Source: Stramenopiles sp. TOSAG23-6
Lineage: Eukaryota > Sar
Assembly: GCA_900128565.1 (NCBI GenBank)
Contig: LT636213.1
Location: forward strand, 1 to 12,155
Direction of reading: 5' to 3'
Length of the DNA stretch: 12,155 nt
Part shown: one piece after another, positions 1 through 8,219 of the stretch
Numbering within the stretch: the first letter of the stretch is position 1
Layout: each line of letters begins with the position of its first letter
Program-made: the position numbers and the translations under genes
Notes under the pieces: generated by a model
What the model saw: the letters and a program-made list of their open reading frames with translations, nothing else
Databases searched by the model: none
What the model was told of the DNA's origin: nothing

Positions 1-66
1 TTTCGTACGAAATTTTGTACCTAACAAATTTTAGTTTTTTTTTTGAAATATTTTTCCAAAATTCAT
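1..66 (+). mobile_element. 3' part of an introner-like intron in the ankyrin gene
   Basis: Seen: the left edge lies inside an intron. It holds the near-palindrome GTACGAAATTTTGTACC (5-21), a CTAAC branch-point-like pentamer (21-25), a T-run (35-44) and a GAAATAT block starting at 45. The same elements in the same order occur in the three AGA introns. In those introns the 3' junction lies 21-22 nt from the start of the AAATAT block, which puts this one at 66 (ending TTCAT). A conventional CAG also occurs at 76-78. Ending at 66 keeps the VQTVDNRG residues that fit the start of an ankyrin repeat, and puts the branch A 42 nt from the junction (37-43 in the AGA introns) rather than 54. The 5' end is outside the window. 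Inferred: a member of the mobile intron family. The exact junction is uncertain. Confidence 0.6.
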
Positions 67-650
67 CTGTTCAAACAGTTGATAATCGTGGCAATTCCGC
101 TCTAATGTGTGCAGTACAATGCGGTAATATATCAGTTGTAAGTAGATTATTAGATTTTTCAACAACTTTTAAATATTCAAAAACATTATTTTATTTAGAT
201 ACAAAAAATCACGCTTCTGAAACAGCTCTAATGATTGCAGCAAAATGCGGTCGACCAAAATTAACACGAAGACTTCTTATAGCTGGTGCCTGTATTGATA
301 CAGTAAATGATAACAAAGTAGGAGCTCTAGAATTGGCTATAGAAGGAGGATATAGAAAAACTGCATTGCAAATACTTGAATTCAAACTTCTCCAAGAGGA
401 CTCTAACCTCACAGATCAAGAAAGTAATAATTATAGTAGTAGTAGTAGTAGTAGTAGCACTGACGAATGTACTGATGAAGATGATTCTCAAAATATTATA
501 CAAAATAAAAGAAGATCTGGGCCCAGCACTAAGGCTGCTACTTGTAGCGAATTAGAAAAAAATATCGCGATAAAAAAAGATCTTGAATTCTCGAAACGTT
601 TACAACATAGACTAGATGACTTATTTCATTCTCATTTGGATAAAAAATAA
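67..650 (+). CDS. Ankyrin-repeat protein, C-terminal part (partial)
   Basis: The 3' terminal exon of a gene whose 5' part lies to the left of the window. Two ankyrin repeats are readable: one from VDNRGNSALMCAVQCGNISV (about 78-165), and, after a linker, one around HASETALMIAAKCGRPKLTRRLL (about 211-285) that runs on through a further AL.LAI.GGY helix pair (about 321-375). Ankyrin repeats bind other proteins, and the partner cannot be inferred. After the repeats come an eight-serine run encoded by a pure (TAG/AGT) microsatellite (434-457), an acidic patch and a basic C-terminal helix ending at TAA 648-650. The upstream boundary is an intron end: 66 by the family ruler, 78 if the canonical CAG is used. 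The next gene is convergent, with its stop 162 bp away. The last 16 codons lie in a tandemly duplicated 50-bp segment. Confidence 0.7.
434..457 (+). repeat. (TAG)8 trinucleotide microsatellite
   Basis: Eight perfect TAG/AGT units inside the ankyrin-gene exon, read as a serine run in the coding frame. In another frame the same units would be stop codons, so any length change that is not a multiple of three would end the protein. Confidence 0.85.
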
Positions 651-701
651 AACAACATAGACTAGATGACTTATTTCATTCTCATTTGGATAAAAAATAA
701 A
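602..701 (+). repeat. Perfect 50-bp tandem duplication across the ankyrin stop codon
   Basis: Bases 602-651 and 652-701 are identical over 50 bp with no spacer. The unit covers the last 16 codons, the TAA stop and one following base. The second copy is untranslated because the first carries the stop. The lack of any difference means either a recent duplication or an assembly artefact. Confidence 0.95.
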
Positions 702-811
702 TATTTTTATTGTTGAGCGTACAATTTTTTCACATTGGCCATTGCATGATGCGCCAAGCTTTTTTACTTTCCCTTCGAGATTCTCAGTTTTAGATCAGTT
801 TTTAGACAAGT
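702..811. other. Convergent intergenic spacer
   Basis: Short AT-rich spacer between the ankyrin gene (+) and the exonuclease gene (-), which end towards each other. It should hold both 3' UTR ends. I see no gene in it. Confidence 0.5.
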
Positions 812-1855
812 TTATATTCTTCGAGCAGCAAACCATATTCTGCCACAGACTTCAGCATCATGCGCAGCATTATGATGATCAAATCCATTAATAGCATTTT
901 CCGATGATGAGGGATCAACCCAACGTTTATAGGCTCTTTTAAGATCTATAGTTCTCCACTTTATATTTGTGCACATTGCCATAGTACAGTTTTTTTTTAC
1001 ATTCCAAAGTATTTCCCCCCAATCATCTCTGCATAATCGTTGAATTTCGGAGTCAATTATTCCCATATCAAATTCTAGTTTATGTGCAACAACTCGACCA
1101 CCTTCCAATTGACATTGTTTTACGTCACTAATAAAATTCTGTAAAGCTGTTGCCACAGGAATTCCATTGCTTCTAAGTATTTCATCTTTTATTTTATGAT
1201 ATTGTGAAGCTTTCTCTGATATCGTAGGACAATCACTAATGTAATGTTTATTCCTTTTAAGCAATATACCTTCTTCGTTAAATACACACCAGGAAAGTTC
1301 AACCATTCTTGCATAGCCGAATATTCTTTTTCCATTAATCCAATCGTGGGTCTCAACATCCACTGATAGTATACAAATTTTGCGATCAACATTATTTAAA
1401 GTGCAAACATCTGCAGGGCGCATGGGAAAGTGATAATGAATATTTTTCTTCGAAGAAGTGCGAAACCTAGTAAAAGATACTGCTCTTTCTCCAATAGGAT
1501 TGAACCCCCACCATTTGTCAGAGATTTTGATGAGATCACTGGAAGAAGGTGGGTGCCATTCTGCGTATTTTGGATGAAACTTTGGAGTAGTAATGGTGTA
1601 GCTCTTTTCGTGCTTACGGGGGAAAACATACTGAGGTATTCTTTTTACACTAAAAAACCTTTCACAGAGATTTACTTTTGAAATCTTCTGTTTCTTACAA
1701 TTATCCAGGCAAGTCCTTTTAAGTGAAGTGCTTCGATCATTTTCTTTCGAAAGTCCACGTTTGAGTGCGCAATTCGCCGATAAAGTCCCTAGCTTGACAT
1801 CATCATCGCGGGAACTTTCCCAATTTTCAATTCGTACTTTTATACTTTTCTCCAT
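812..1855 (-). CDS. DEDDh-family 3'-5' exonuclease (RNase T / DnaQ-like)
   Basis: 347 aa, intronless. The C-terminal half (about 158-345) has all three exonuclease motifs: Exo I SVDVETHDW (D166, E168), Exo II VAHKLEFDMGII (D263) and Exo III HHNAAHDAEV (H328, D333). The HxAxxD spacing marks the DEDDh rather than the DEDDy subclass. These residues hold two metal ions that remove nucleotides from the 3' end of RNA or DNA. The first 157 residues are basic and Lys/Ser-rich (KRGLSKEN, KRTCLDNCKKQK), consistent with a nuclear signal or nucleic-acid contact, and match no domain I recognise. The start is firm: an in-frame TAA lies two codons upstream. All key residues are present, so the enzyme should be active. 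The substrate (RNA maturation, proofreading or histone-mRNA type) cannot be assigned. The gene is divergent from SIN3 and convergent with the ankyrin gene. Confidence 0.85.
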   Translation of the reverse strand: MEKSIKVRIENWESSRDDDVKLGTLSANCALKRGLSKENDRSTSLKRTCLDNCKKQKISKVNLCERFFSVKRIPQYVFPRKHEKSYTITTPKFHPKYAEWHPPSSSDLIKISDKWWGFNPIGERAVSFTRFRTSSKKNIHYHFPMRPADVCTLNNVDRKICILSVDVETHDWINGKRIFGYARMVELSWCVFNEEGILLKRNKHYISDCPTISEKASQYHKIKDEILRSNGIPVATALQNFISDVKQCQLEGGRVVAHKLEFDMGIIDSEIQRLCRDDWGEILWNVKKNCTMAMCTNIKWRTIDLKRAYKRWVDPSSSENAINGFDHHNAAHDAEVCGRIWFAARRI

Positions 1856-2148
1856 ATTTTATAATCTCTGTCGTAGTGTCATGTCAATTGAAAAAAGTAA
1901 ATCAAATAAAAAATCGAAATGCAATCGAAATGGCGCGGTCAAGTGTTCACATAAATAAATAAAATCGCGCGCAAACCTGCTCAGCAGTTTTGCGCAATCA
2001 TTAATTCGTGTGACGTCGAAGACACGAACACCAACGACACGCGACTGTTCTCGTAACATAAACACTGCGCTACTATACCGCCCCTGAATTACTAGCATTA
2101 CGCCAGGCAGTGAAGGGCAGCTTGCATTGAGCCTTTTCTCTTCTGGAA
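1856..2148. promoter_or_regulatory. Probable bidirectional promoter between exonuclease and SIN3
   Basis: 293 bp separate the two divergent start codons, so promoters and 5' UTRs of both genes must fit here or overlap. It is visibly richer in C and G (about 1930-2060) than the other spacers and contains a TGACGTC motif (2010-2016) resembling a CRE/bZIP site. No TATA box is clear in either direction. The transcription starts are not visible, so this is a positional inference. Confidence 0.5.
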
Positions 2149-5100
2149 ATGTCGCAGCCGATGAAGCGAAGCTTAGATAGCGCAGAAAAAAATGAGCCAC
2201 CTATAAAGCGCACGAGAATGACGTAAGTAAATTTTCTTAATTTTGTCCTTATTTGCCATCTTTTCTCCCCAGTAGCTTACGGAGGACTACTCACAAGTAT
2301 TTTTGCTCGTCGTGACGAGTTTCATGCTACTACTGCATTCACATTGTATTCCCTCTCTCTCTTTATGCCTAGTGTTTTTCATTGATTATACTTTCTTGGC
2401 TTTACAAATATTTCATCTTTCCTATCTTTGTGTTTGTTGAATCCCATACACTTTGTCCCCTGTTTTTGTCTCCCTATCAGTGATTTTCACGAAGAATTTC
2501 GAATGATCATCACGCTTTTTTAACTACTTGTCATTATGCTTATCTCAGTAAGAAATATAGAGTTTCAACTAACTTTTTAATATATTTTTTATTACCGTGT
2601 CAACAGTGATGGGAAGTCTGTTGCTCCTACGAACGATACACTACCGCCTTTACCAAAAGGACCACCCCCAGCTGACCATGACGTACCAGCGAGCGGAAAT
2701 ATAAATGGAAATACGCAGCAAGCTGAAACGAGTCCTGTTGAGATCACTAGTGTTTCGAATGTACCACCTCAGAAAGTTGAAGTCGAGAAAGCTCCACCTG
2801 CACCAGCGGACCTACCTCCGCCACCAGCCCTAACCCTACAACAACAACTTCAGCAGCAACAACAACTTCAGCAACAACAACAACAACAACAACAACAGCA
2901 AATGATGCAACAACAGCAAATGATGCAAAATAATATGCAAAATATGATGCAACAACAAATTCAGCAACAACAACAGCAAATGATGCAACAGAACATGATG
3001 CAAAGTAATATGATGCAGCAAAATATGATGCAAAATTTAACTCCAGAACAACAGGAACATATGTTGAAACAACAGCAACATATGCAACAGCAAATGTTTT
3101 TGCAGCAACAGTCAGCAATGATGAATGATGTGACACCAATTTGTGTACAAACTAATCCCGCGCAACATCCTTATCGTCAATTAAAAGTAGAAGATGCACT
3201 GGAGTATCTTGACAAGGTAAAAAAGCAATTTGGTCATATTCCAGAAATTTACAATCGATTTTTGGATATTATGAAAAACTTCAAAGCTCAAGCAATTGAT
3301 ACACCTGGTGTTATTGGACAAGTGTCAAAACTATTCCATGGACATAACAATTTAATTCTTGGCTTTAATACATTTTTACCTCCAGGGTTTAAAATTGAAT
3401 TGCCGTCGCCACAAAATCATATGAATGCTGGTGCACAGCAAATTATGGGGATGCCAATGCAAGGCTTAGTTCAACCTGATTACATGATGAATCCAATGGA
3501 AAATATGATGACTGATGGTAGTCAAGTAGCTAGTGGAACTCCTGCTCCACCTGCATTTGACAAAGCTGTTACTTATGTAACTCGTATAAAGGAGCGTTTT
3601 AGTGGTGATAATAGTGGGACTTATAAAGCATTTTTAGATATACTTCATACGTATCAAAAGGAACAACGGTCTATTAAGGATGTATTAGATAAAGTTGCCG
3701 ACTTGTTCAAACATCATCCTGATCTTCTTGAGGAATTCACTTATTTCTTACCCGATGCGGTTCAAGATGAAGCTAAAGTAAGGTTACAACGTGCTGCCAG
3801 ACAAATTCGTGCGAGGATGGGTGAAGCGAACAAACGAACTAGTGATAGAGACCGCCGTCATCGACGTAAACATCTTGATGATGGATATCATTTACCTGAA
3901 CCTGAACGTCGTTTTTTTCAACGTGTGAAAAGTGCAATTGGTAAAGATCAGTGGGTTGAATTCATTAAATGTCTTGAATTGTTTTGTCAAGAAGTTATTA
4001 ATCGTCAGGAATTATTAGATCTCGTGGGTGACTTATTTCGTGGTAAAAGTTCCGGCCTTTTGGAACAGTTCAAACGTGTCCTGGTCGAGCGTGGTGTTGT
4101 GGAAACCCCAATGGAAGAGGTATGGTTTTCAATGCCATTATCAGAAATTGATTTCAATAATTGTCAATCATGTACTCCTTCGTACAGGGCTCTTCCAGAA
4201 GGTTATCCAATTCCTGTGTGCTCCGATCGTACTCCTGAAATGATGCCCTTTTTCAATGATTGTTGGGTGTCTGTACCAACAGGAAGTGAAGATTTTGCAT
4301 TTAAGAATTCTCGGAAAAATGTGTATGAGGAAGCTCTATTCAGGTGTGAAGATGAAAGATATGAAATTGATATGGTGATTGAAGCAAATCTTGCAACGAT
4401 TCGTCTTTTGGAACCACTTGCGCTTGACATACAAGAAATGCGAGAAAAAGACAAGGCAAATTCTGGTGAAAGTTCTGGTCAATTGCAATATCGTTTAGAT
4501 CGTCGTACCTTATCTGTGACTCATCTTAAAGCTATTGCTCGAATTTATGCTGATCATGGACACGAAATACTTGAACTTCTGCGTAAAAACCCTGCTGGTG
4601 CAATCCCTATTGTATTGAAGAGATTGAAACAGAAAGATGTCGAATGGAAGCGAGTTCGTAAAGAGTTGGAAAATGGATGGCGTGAAGTATTGAAGAAAAA
4701 CTATGCTAAATCTTTGGATCATAGATCATTTTACTTCCGGCAACAAGATAAGAAACAAGTAACTACAAAATATATGCTATCGGATCTAAAGAGTAAAAGT
4801 GACCGACAAGATAAACGTCGACGTCGTGAAAACCGCCGAGCTTCTGAAGGCACCGACGCAGAAGGTGAATCTTCTGCGTTAGACTTGGATAATACAGATG
4901 AAGATGCATCAGCTTCAGCATCAGGTGTGAATAACTCCGAAGTTGAAAAGGATATGTCTTCTTCTGGTAGTCCTCTTATTGATATCGCAGCTATTTGTAT
5001 TGATCCTGAAAAGCCTCACTTTTCTGTGAAATTACCAGATTTCTCCGTTCATAGAGACGTTTATGCTTTACTTCGCCATGGAACACTTAAAATGGGTTCT

Positions 5101-6528
5101 TTGCCAGTTGAAGGTAAGAAAAAAGTAGCAGAACTCTGGCGGACGTTTGTCCAACCTTTACTTGGCTTTCCCATTAAAATGATTGATGATAAATTTGCTC
5201 TCTCTATTTCTAGAGCAAAGCCAAAGAAGACCGAACGTGTGAACTCTGGTGATTTCGTGTTGGGTAATGATATAAATACTTCATTTGGTGAAGGTAAGGT
5301 TAGCGGTGGACGTCGAACTTCTTTTGGCTCTATTATTGATGTAAAACTTCCATATGGTAGTGCTTTTGTCAATAAAGACAAAGTAGCTTCTTCTGGTGAC
5401 AAAGAAGATCAAGGTATAGCTCAAGAAGAATCTGGTAGTGGAAATGAGGACGAATCGAGTGATGAAAATGATTCGATGTTTTTGACGACTGAAGAATTAA
5501 AAGCTGCGTGGAAAATTGGAAATGTTCAGAAACCACATCGGCGCTCCGTGTACGGCAATTCGACACTTTATTTATTTGTGCGTTTGTATTATGTGCTATA
5601 TGATCGTATCTCTAAAGCAAAACAGTTGTGTTCTGAACAAAGAAAGAACTCGCGTAATTTTGTGTTGCATCCGATTGAAGAAGTTAAATCTGAAAAGTGG
5701 TTATTGGAGCATAAGAAAAACAGTTATTCTGACTATACTTCATTTTTGACATCAGTGTGTAATTTATTGGATGGTACTATTGGAACTACAGAATTTGAAG
5801 GAACATTAAAGAACACGATGGGATCCGGTTCTTTTGTCCTTTTTACCGTTGACAAATTAATTCAATCTACACTGAAGCAATTACATTCTCTTGCCACTGG
5901 TGAAAAACAGTCAAATGAAATTGAACTTGCAAGATCGGAGGGAATTACTTCGCCATATAATAGCAACGAATCATATCGTGCCGCAGCTAGTAGATTACTT
6001 GAAAACCAAGAAGAAGATGCTTATAGACTTGATATTACTGATGGTGTTGCAGCAAAAGAGGGTGAAGAATCTGTTGAAGGAGATGTCTATCCATTATTGC
6101 AAAAACAGAAATTGAAAGCTGGCCTTCCACAACCATTACCAGATGAATTCGGACCAAAGTATGGTTGGCGTGAACCACCAACTATTTCATTTTGGTATAA
6201 GCCATTTACGACTGGTCGGCAACCTAAGCCGAAGGAAAAGAAAGACAGTGATACTGGAACTGGAACTGGAACCGAAAAAGAGAAAGATAATGCAACTAGA
6301 ACTTCAAGTGATTTAGATAAAGATGAGACTACCAATGTTTCTTCATCCGAAAGTGCTTTACTTAAATTTGGATCATCACCTACAAAGAATTCAGCGACAA
6401 GTATGGATGTTGATGAATCTAAAGAAGTTGAGAAAGATACGAAATCTGAGAAACCTGAAAGAACAGGACCAACTAGACGTCCACGCCGTGGTGCAGCTGT
6501 TCAGGCATCACAAAAGATGAGGAAATAA
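2149..6528 (+). CDS. SIN3: SIN3 transcriptional corepressor scaffold (join 2149-2222, 2607-6528)
   Basis: Joining exon 1 (24 codons plus 2 nt) to exon 2 restores one frame of 1331 aa. SIN3 is the nuclear scaffold that links DNA-bound repressors to class I histone deacetylase. Order along the protein: basic N-terminus with KRTRM (~20-24); Pro-rich stretch; Gln/Met-rich region (~101-198); PAH1 (~216-291, LEYLDKVKKQF...FLPPGFKIEL); PAH2 (~341-415, ending FTYFLPD); PAH3 (~455-522); HDAC-interaction domain (~535-634, with FNNCQSCTPSYRALPEGYPI and FKNSRKNVYEEALFRCEDER); acidic/Ser linkers; conserved C-terminal block (from ~1003, YGNSTLYLFVRLYYVLYDRI); basic tail. PAH domains bind amphipathic repressor helices. 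The start is supported by an in-frame TGA at 2128-2130 and by a clean exon 1 ending in GTAAGT. Length fits the family. Nothing is missing. Confidence 0.96.
2223..2606 (+). other. SIN3 intron 1, conventional GT-AG
   Basis: 384 bp. The donor is GTAAGT, a CTAAC branch-point-like pentamer lies at 2569-2573 (branch A 34 nt before the end), and the acceptor is CAG 2604-2606. Splicing joins AC to T and keeps the frame. It lacks the GTACC palindrome and AAATAT-spacing arrangement of the AGA introns. Inside it are pyrimidine-rich stretches, a perfect CTCGTC-GT-GACGAG hairpin (2306-2319) and an alternative acceptor at 2271-2272. Confidence 0.92.
2833..3117 (+). repeat. Gln/Met-rich low-complexity coding repeat with (CAA)8 core
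   Basis: A CAA/CAG and ATG-rich tract encoding runs of QQQ and MMQ inside SIN3 exon 2, ahead of PAH1. The purest part is eight CAA codons at 2872-2895. Gln-rich segments are common in transcription cofactors; the regular MMQ pattern is less usual. It is prone to length variation and assembly collapse. Confidence 0.9.
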
Positions 6529-6662
6529 TAAGAGTGGCTTTTTCATTTCTTAACATGAAAAAATGTACATAAAATGTCTGCTATAAAAGCTTTAAATGAG
6601 TTTGGCTTTGCCGTGTAAATAGCTTATTCTTATGACAATATCCGATTAAAATTTAATAGTCA

Positions 6663-6697
6663 AGTGAATTTGATGAATAGTGAATTTGATGAATAGT
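6663..6697 (+). repeat. 16-bp direct repeat, 2.2 copies
   Basis: AGTGAATTTGATGAAT occurs twice without a spacer (6663-6678, 6679-6694), followed by the first bases of a third copy. It lies in non-coding sequence after SIN3. No function is apparent. Confidence 0.85.
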
Positions 6698-6757
6698 TTA
6701 ATGTTATTGATAAAATAATCTTTCAACGCCTTTTTTTAAATTTTTTCACGAAATTAT

Positions 6758-6776
6758 TAGCTATATATTATAGCTA
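6758..6776. repeat. AT-rich inverted repeat (8-bp arms, 3-bp loop)
   Basis: TAGCTATA and TATAGCTA are exact reverse complements around TAT. It could be a SIN3 3'-end structure or a chance product of AT-rich sequence. There is no U-tract terminator logic to apply in this eukaryotic setting. Confidence 0.5.
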
Positions 6777-6906
6777 TTATAATATATCAAAAAATGTTTG
6801 GTACCGGGTAACGCTTCGAGTCAGTTCAGAGTTCCAAATTGTATGACTGGAAGTATACACAGTATTTCCATAGTGCCGTAGTTTCTAACGAAAACATACA
6901 ATCGGT

Positions 6907-7902
6907 ATGACCACTAAAGCTCAGGACATAGCCACTGCCGTATTTTCGGGTGCATCTATACATCACGCTGAAGAGCGTGAGGATGATCTTGAGTACGACT
7001 TGGGAAACCTTGCTGCTTTTGACGCCCATCCTGTTGACGCTTCAAAAGTTGTAGGGGTGAAAATCTCGAAACGTGAGAAATATTTACGCAAACTCTCGAC
7101 TAAAAATGTGCAGCTACTTATCAAGCACATATTTGCACTTGAATCTAAGAGTGGTGAATTTGCTATGATGGCTCAGCTTCCAAAACCCGAGACTAAATTA
7201 CCTCGTGAGAAACACGTTCCCGCCAACGCGGACCTCACCAAATGGCAACAGTTTGCAAAAGAAAAAGGAATTCTCAACCGTAAGCGTAGTCGCATGGTTT
7301 TCGACGAAATTTCACAGACATGGCGTCCGCGGTATGGTTATAAACGTGATGCTGAAGTGAAGGATTGGCTGATTGAAGTTGAAGACCATGAAGATATTTA
7401 TACTGATAAGTTTGCAGAGAAAAAGTTGGCTAAAAAAAAACGCGTTCTTAAGAATCAGATGGCACAACTTTCTAACTTGGAGCGTGCTGAGAAAGCGAAG
7501 CTCGCCGCTAATAAAAATACTTTGACTGCATCACGTATGCCTGCTGGTGTTGCTTCAACATTAGGCATGGGGCGTCCTGTCAAAGGAGCTCGCGGGAATA
7601 GTGCGAAACGAGGAATGATGTCCTCTAAAGCGGCACTTGGGAAAGCCTCAGTTTCGACTGCCTCTTTAGGTCAATTTGATAATATTCTAGACGGGGAAGC
7701 TCCACGTAAGATAGGTAAAAGAAGACGGTTTCTTGATAGTAATTCTAGTACAAAGGAACGCGATTTACAATTGATGCAACTTGCTGTTAGTGGAAAGACT
7801 GGTAACCGAGCTAGCATCAAAGACAAACGTAAATTAAAAGCTGGGGGAGTTAGAAAATCTAGAAAAAAGATGAAGAAAATGAAGAGTTCTAAACAGCGAT
7901 AA
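6907..7902 (+). CDS. RRS1: Ribosome biogenesis regulatory protein RRS1
   Basis: 331 aa, intronless. RRS1 works in the nucleolus with RPF2 to bring the 5S RNP (5S rRNA, uL18, uL5) into the pre-60S particle. Family landmarks in order: DLGNLAAFD (~31-39), NVQLLIKHIF (~66-75), a PKPETKLPREKHVPA.A.LTKWQQFAKEKGI core (~91-122), WRPRYGYKRDAEVKDWLIEV (~138-157), DPHE-type acidic link and FAEKKLAKKKRVLKNQ helix (~169-184), then KASVSTASLGQFD (~245-257) and a Lys/Arg-rich C-terminal tail (KKMKKMKSSKQR) suited to nucleolar targeting. The start is firm: an in-frame TAA at 6886-6888 with no ATG in between. Length is close to human and yeast homologues. Nothing looks broken. Confidence 0.96.
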   Translation: MTTKAQDIATAVFSGASIHHAEEREDDLEYDLGNLAAFDAHPVDASKVVGVKISKREKYLRKLSTKNVQLLIKHIFALESKSGEFAMMAQLPKPETKLPREKHVPANADLTKWQQFAKEKGILNRKRSRMVFDEISQTWRPRYGYKRDAEVKDWLIEVEDHEDIYTDKFAEKKLAKKKRVLKNQMAQLSNLERAEKAKLAANKNTLTASRMPAGVASTLGMGRPVKGARGNSAKRGMMSSKAALGKASVSTASLGQFDNILDGEAPRKIGKRRRFLDSNSSTKERDLQLMQLAVSGKTGNRASIKDKRKLKAGGVRKSRKKMKKMKSSKQR

Positions 7903-8219
7903 ATAGATATAATTTGTATACTAACAATGAAAATGTGCTATGGAGCAGTTTTTGTTATTTATTATATATTAAATAACTCTTTTTGTATTAGCTTAGCCTA
8001 GCTAGCACCCATTGTTTTTTTTTTATTTATTTCATTAGGTACCGTTAGATGCGGAAATTATTTGCATCAACAAAAAGTGCAAATCGACACGAAAAATAAA
8101 ATAACTGCAAACTATAGTTTTCTTTTGATTGATGTTAACTGCCATCAGCATTAAAATGTACTACTAGCTAGCTGATAGAAATCATCTGCGAGAGTTTCTT
8201 GTCAAGCATATCTGCAACT
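7903..8219. promoter_or_regulatory. RRS1 3' UTR and AGA upstream region
   Basis: 317 bp without a gene. It contains two copies of CTAGCTAGC (7998-8006 and 8164-8172), a T-run near 8015, and TTAGGTACCGTTAG (8036-8049). Read on the minus strand the last gives GGTACCTAATGAAATAA, weakly like the core of the intron family. No clear TATA box or other signal. Confidence 0.4.

Larger units (their letters stand above)
6529..6906. promoter_or_regulatory. SIN3 3' UTR and RRS1 upstream region
   Basis: 378 bp with no gene. The left part should be SIN3 3' UTR. It contains 2.2 copies of a 16-bp direct repeat (6663-6697, unit AGTGAATTTGATGAAT) and an AT-only inverted repeat TAGCTATA-TAT-TATAGCTA (6758-6776). 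The right part should hold the RRS1 promoter and 5' UTR. A 13-codon ATG-to-TAG reading frame lies at 6843-6881, ahead of and out of frame with the RRS1 start. If it is in the transcript it would act as a uORF. No TATA box is certain amid the AT-richness. Confidence 0.45.

Noticed and set aside
76-78. CAG as the ankyrin intron acceptor
   Set aside because: It stays possible, but ranks second to position 66 because of the 22-nt spacing, the branch distance and the ankyrin consensus.
2826-2838. Telomere-like AGCCCTAACCCTA, also at 9985-9997
   Set aside because: Only two repeat units each; the first is ordinary SIN3 coding sequence (PALTL). An internal telomere relic or telo-box is possible for the second but not supported.
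2747-3139. Long hydrophobic Val/Ala or Leu-rich reading frames on the minus strand
   Set aside because: They are the antisense of the CAA/ATG-rich SIN3 coding repeat and have no independent support.
7998-8172. Two CTAGCTAGC copies flanking the RRS1-AGA spacer
   Set aside because: Short and self-complementary; no evidence of an insertion between them.
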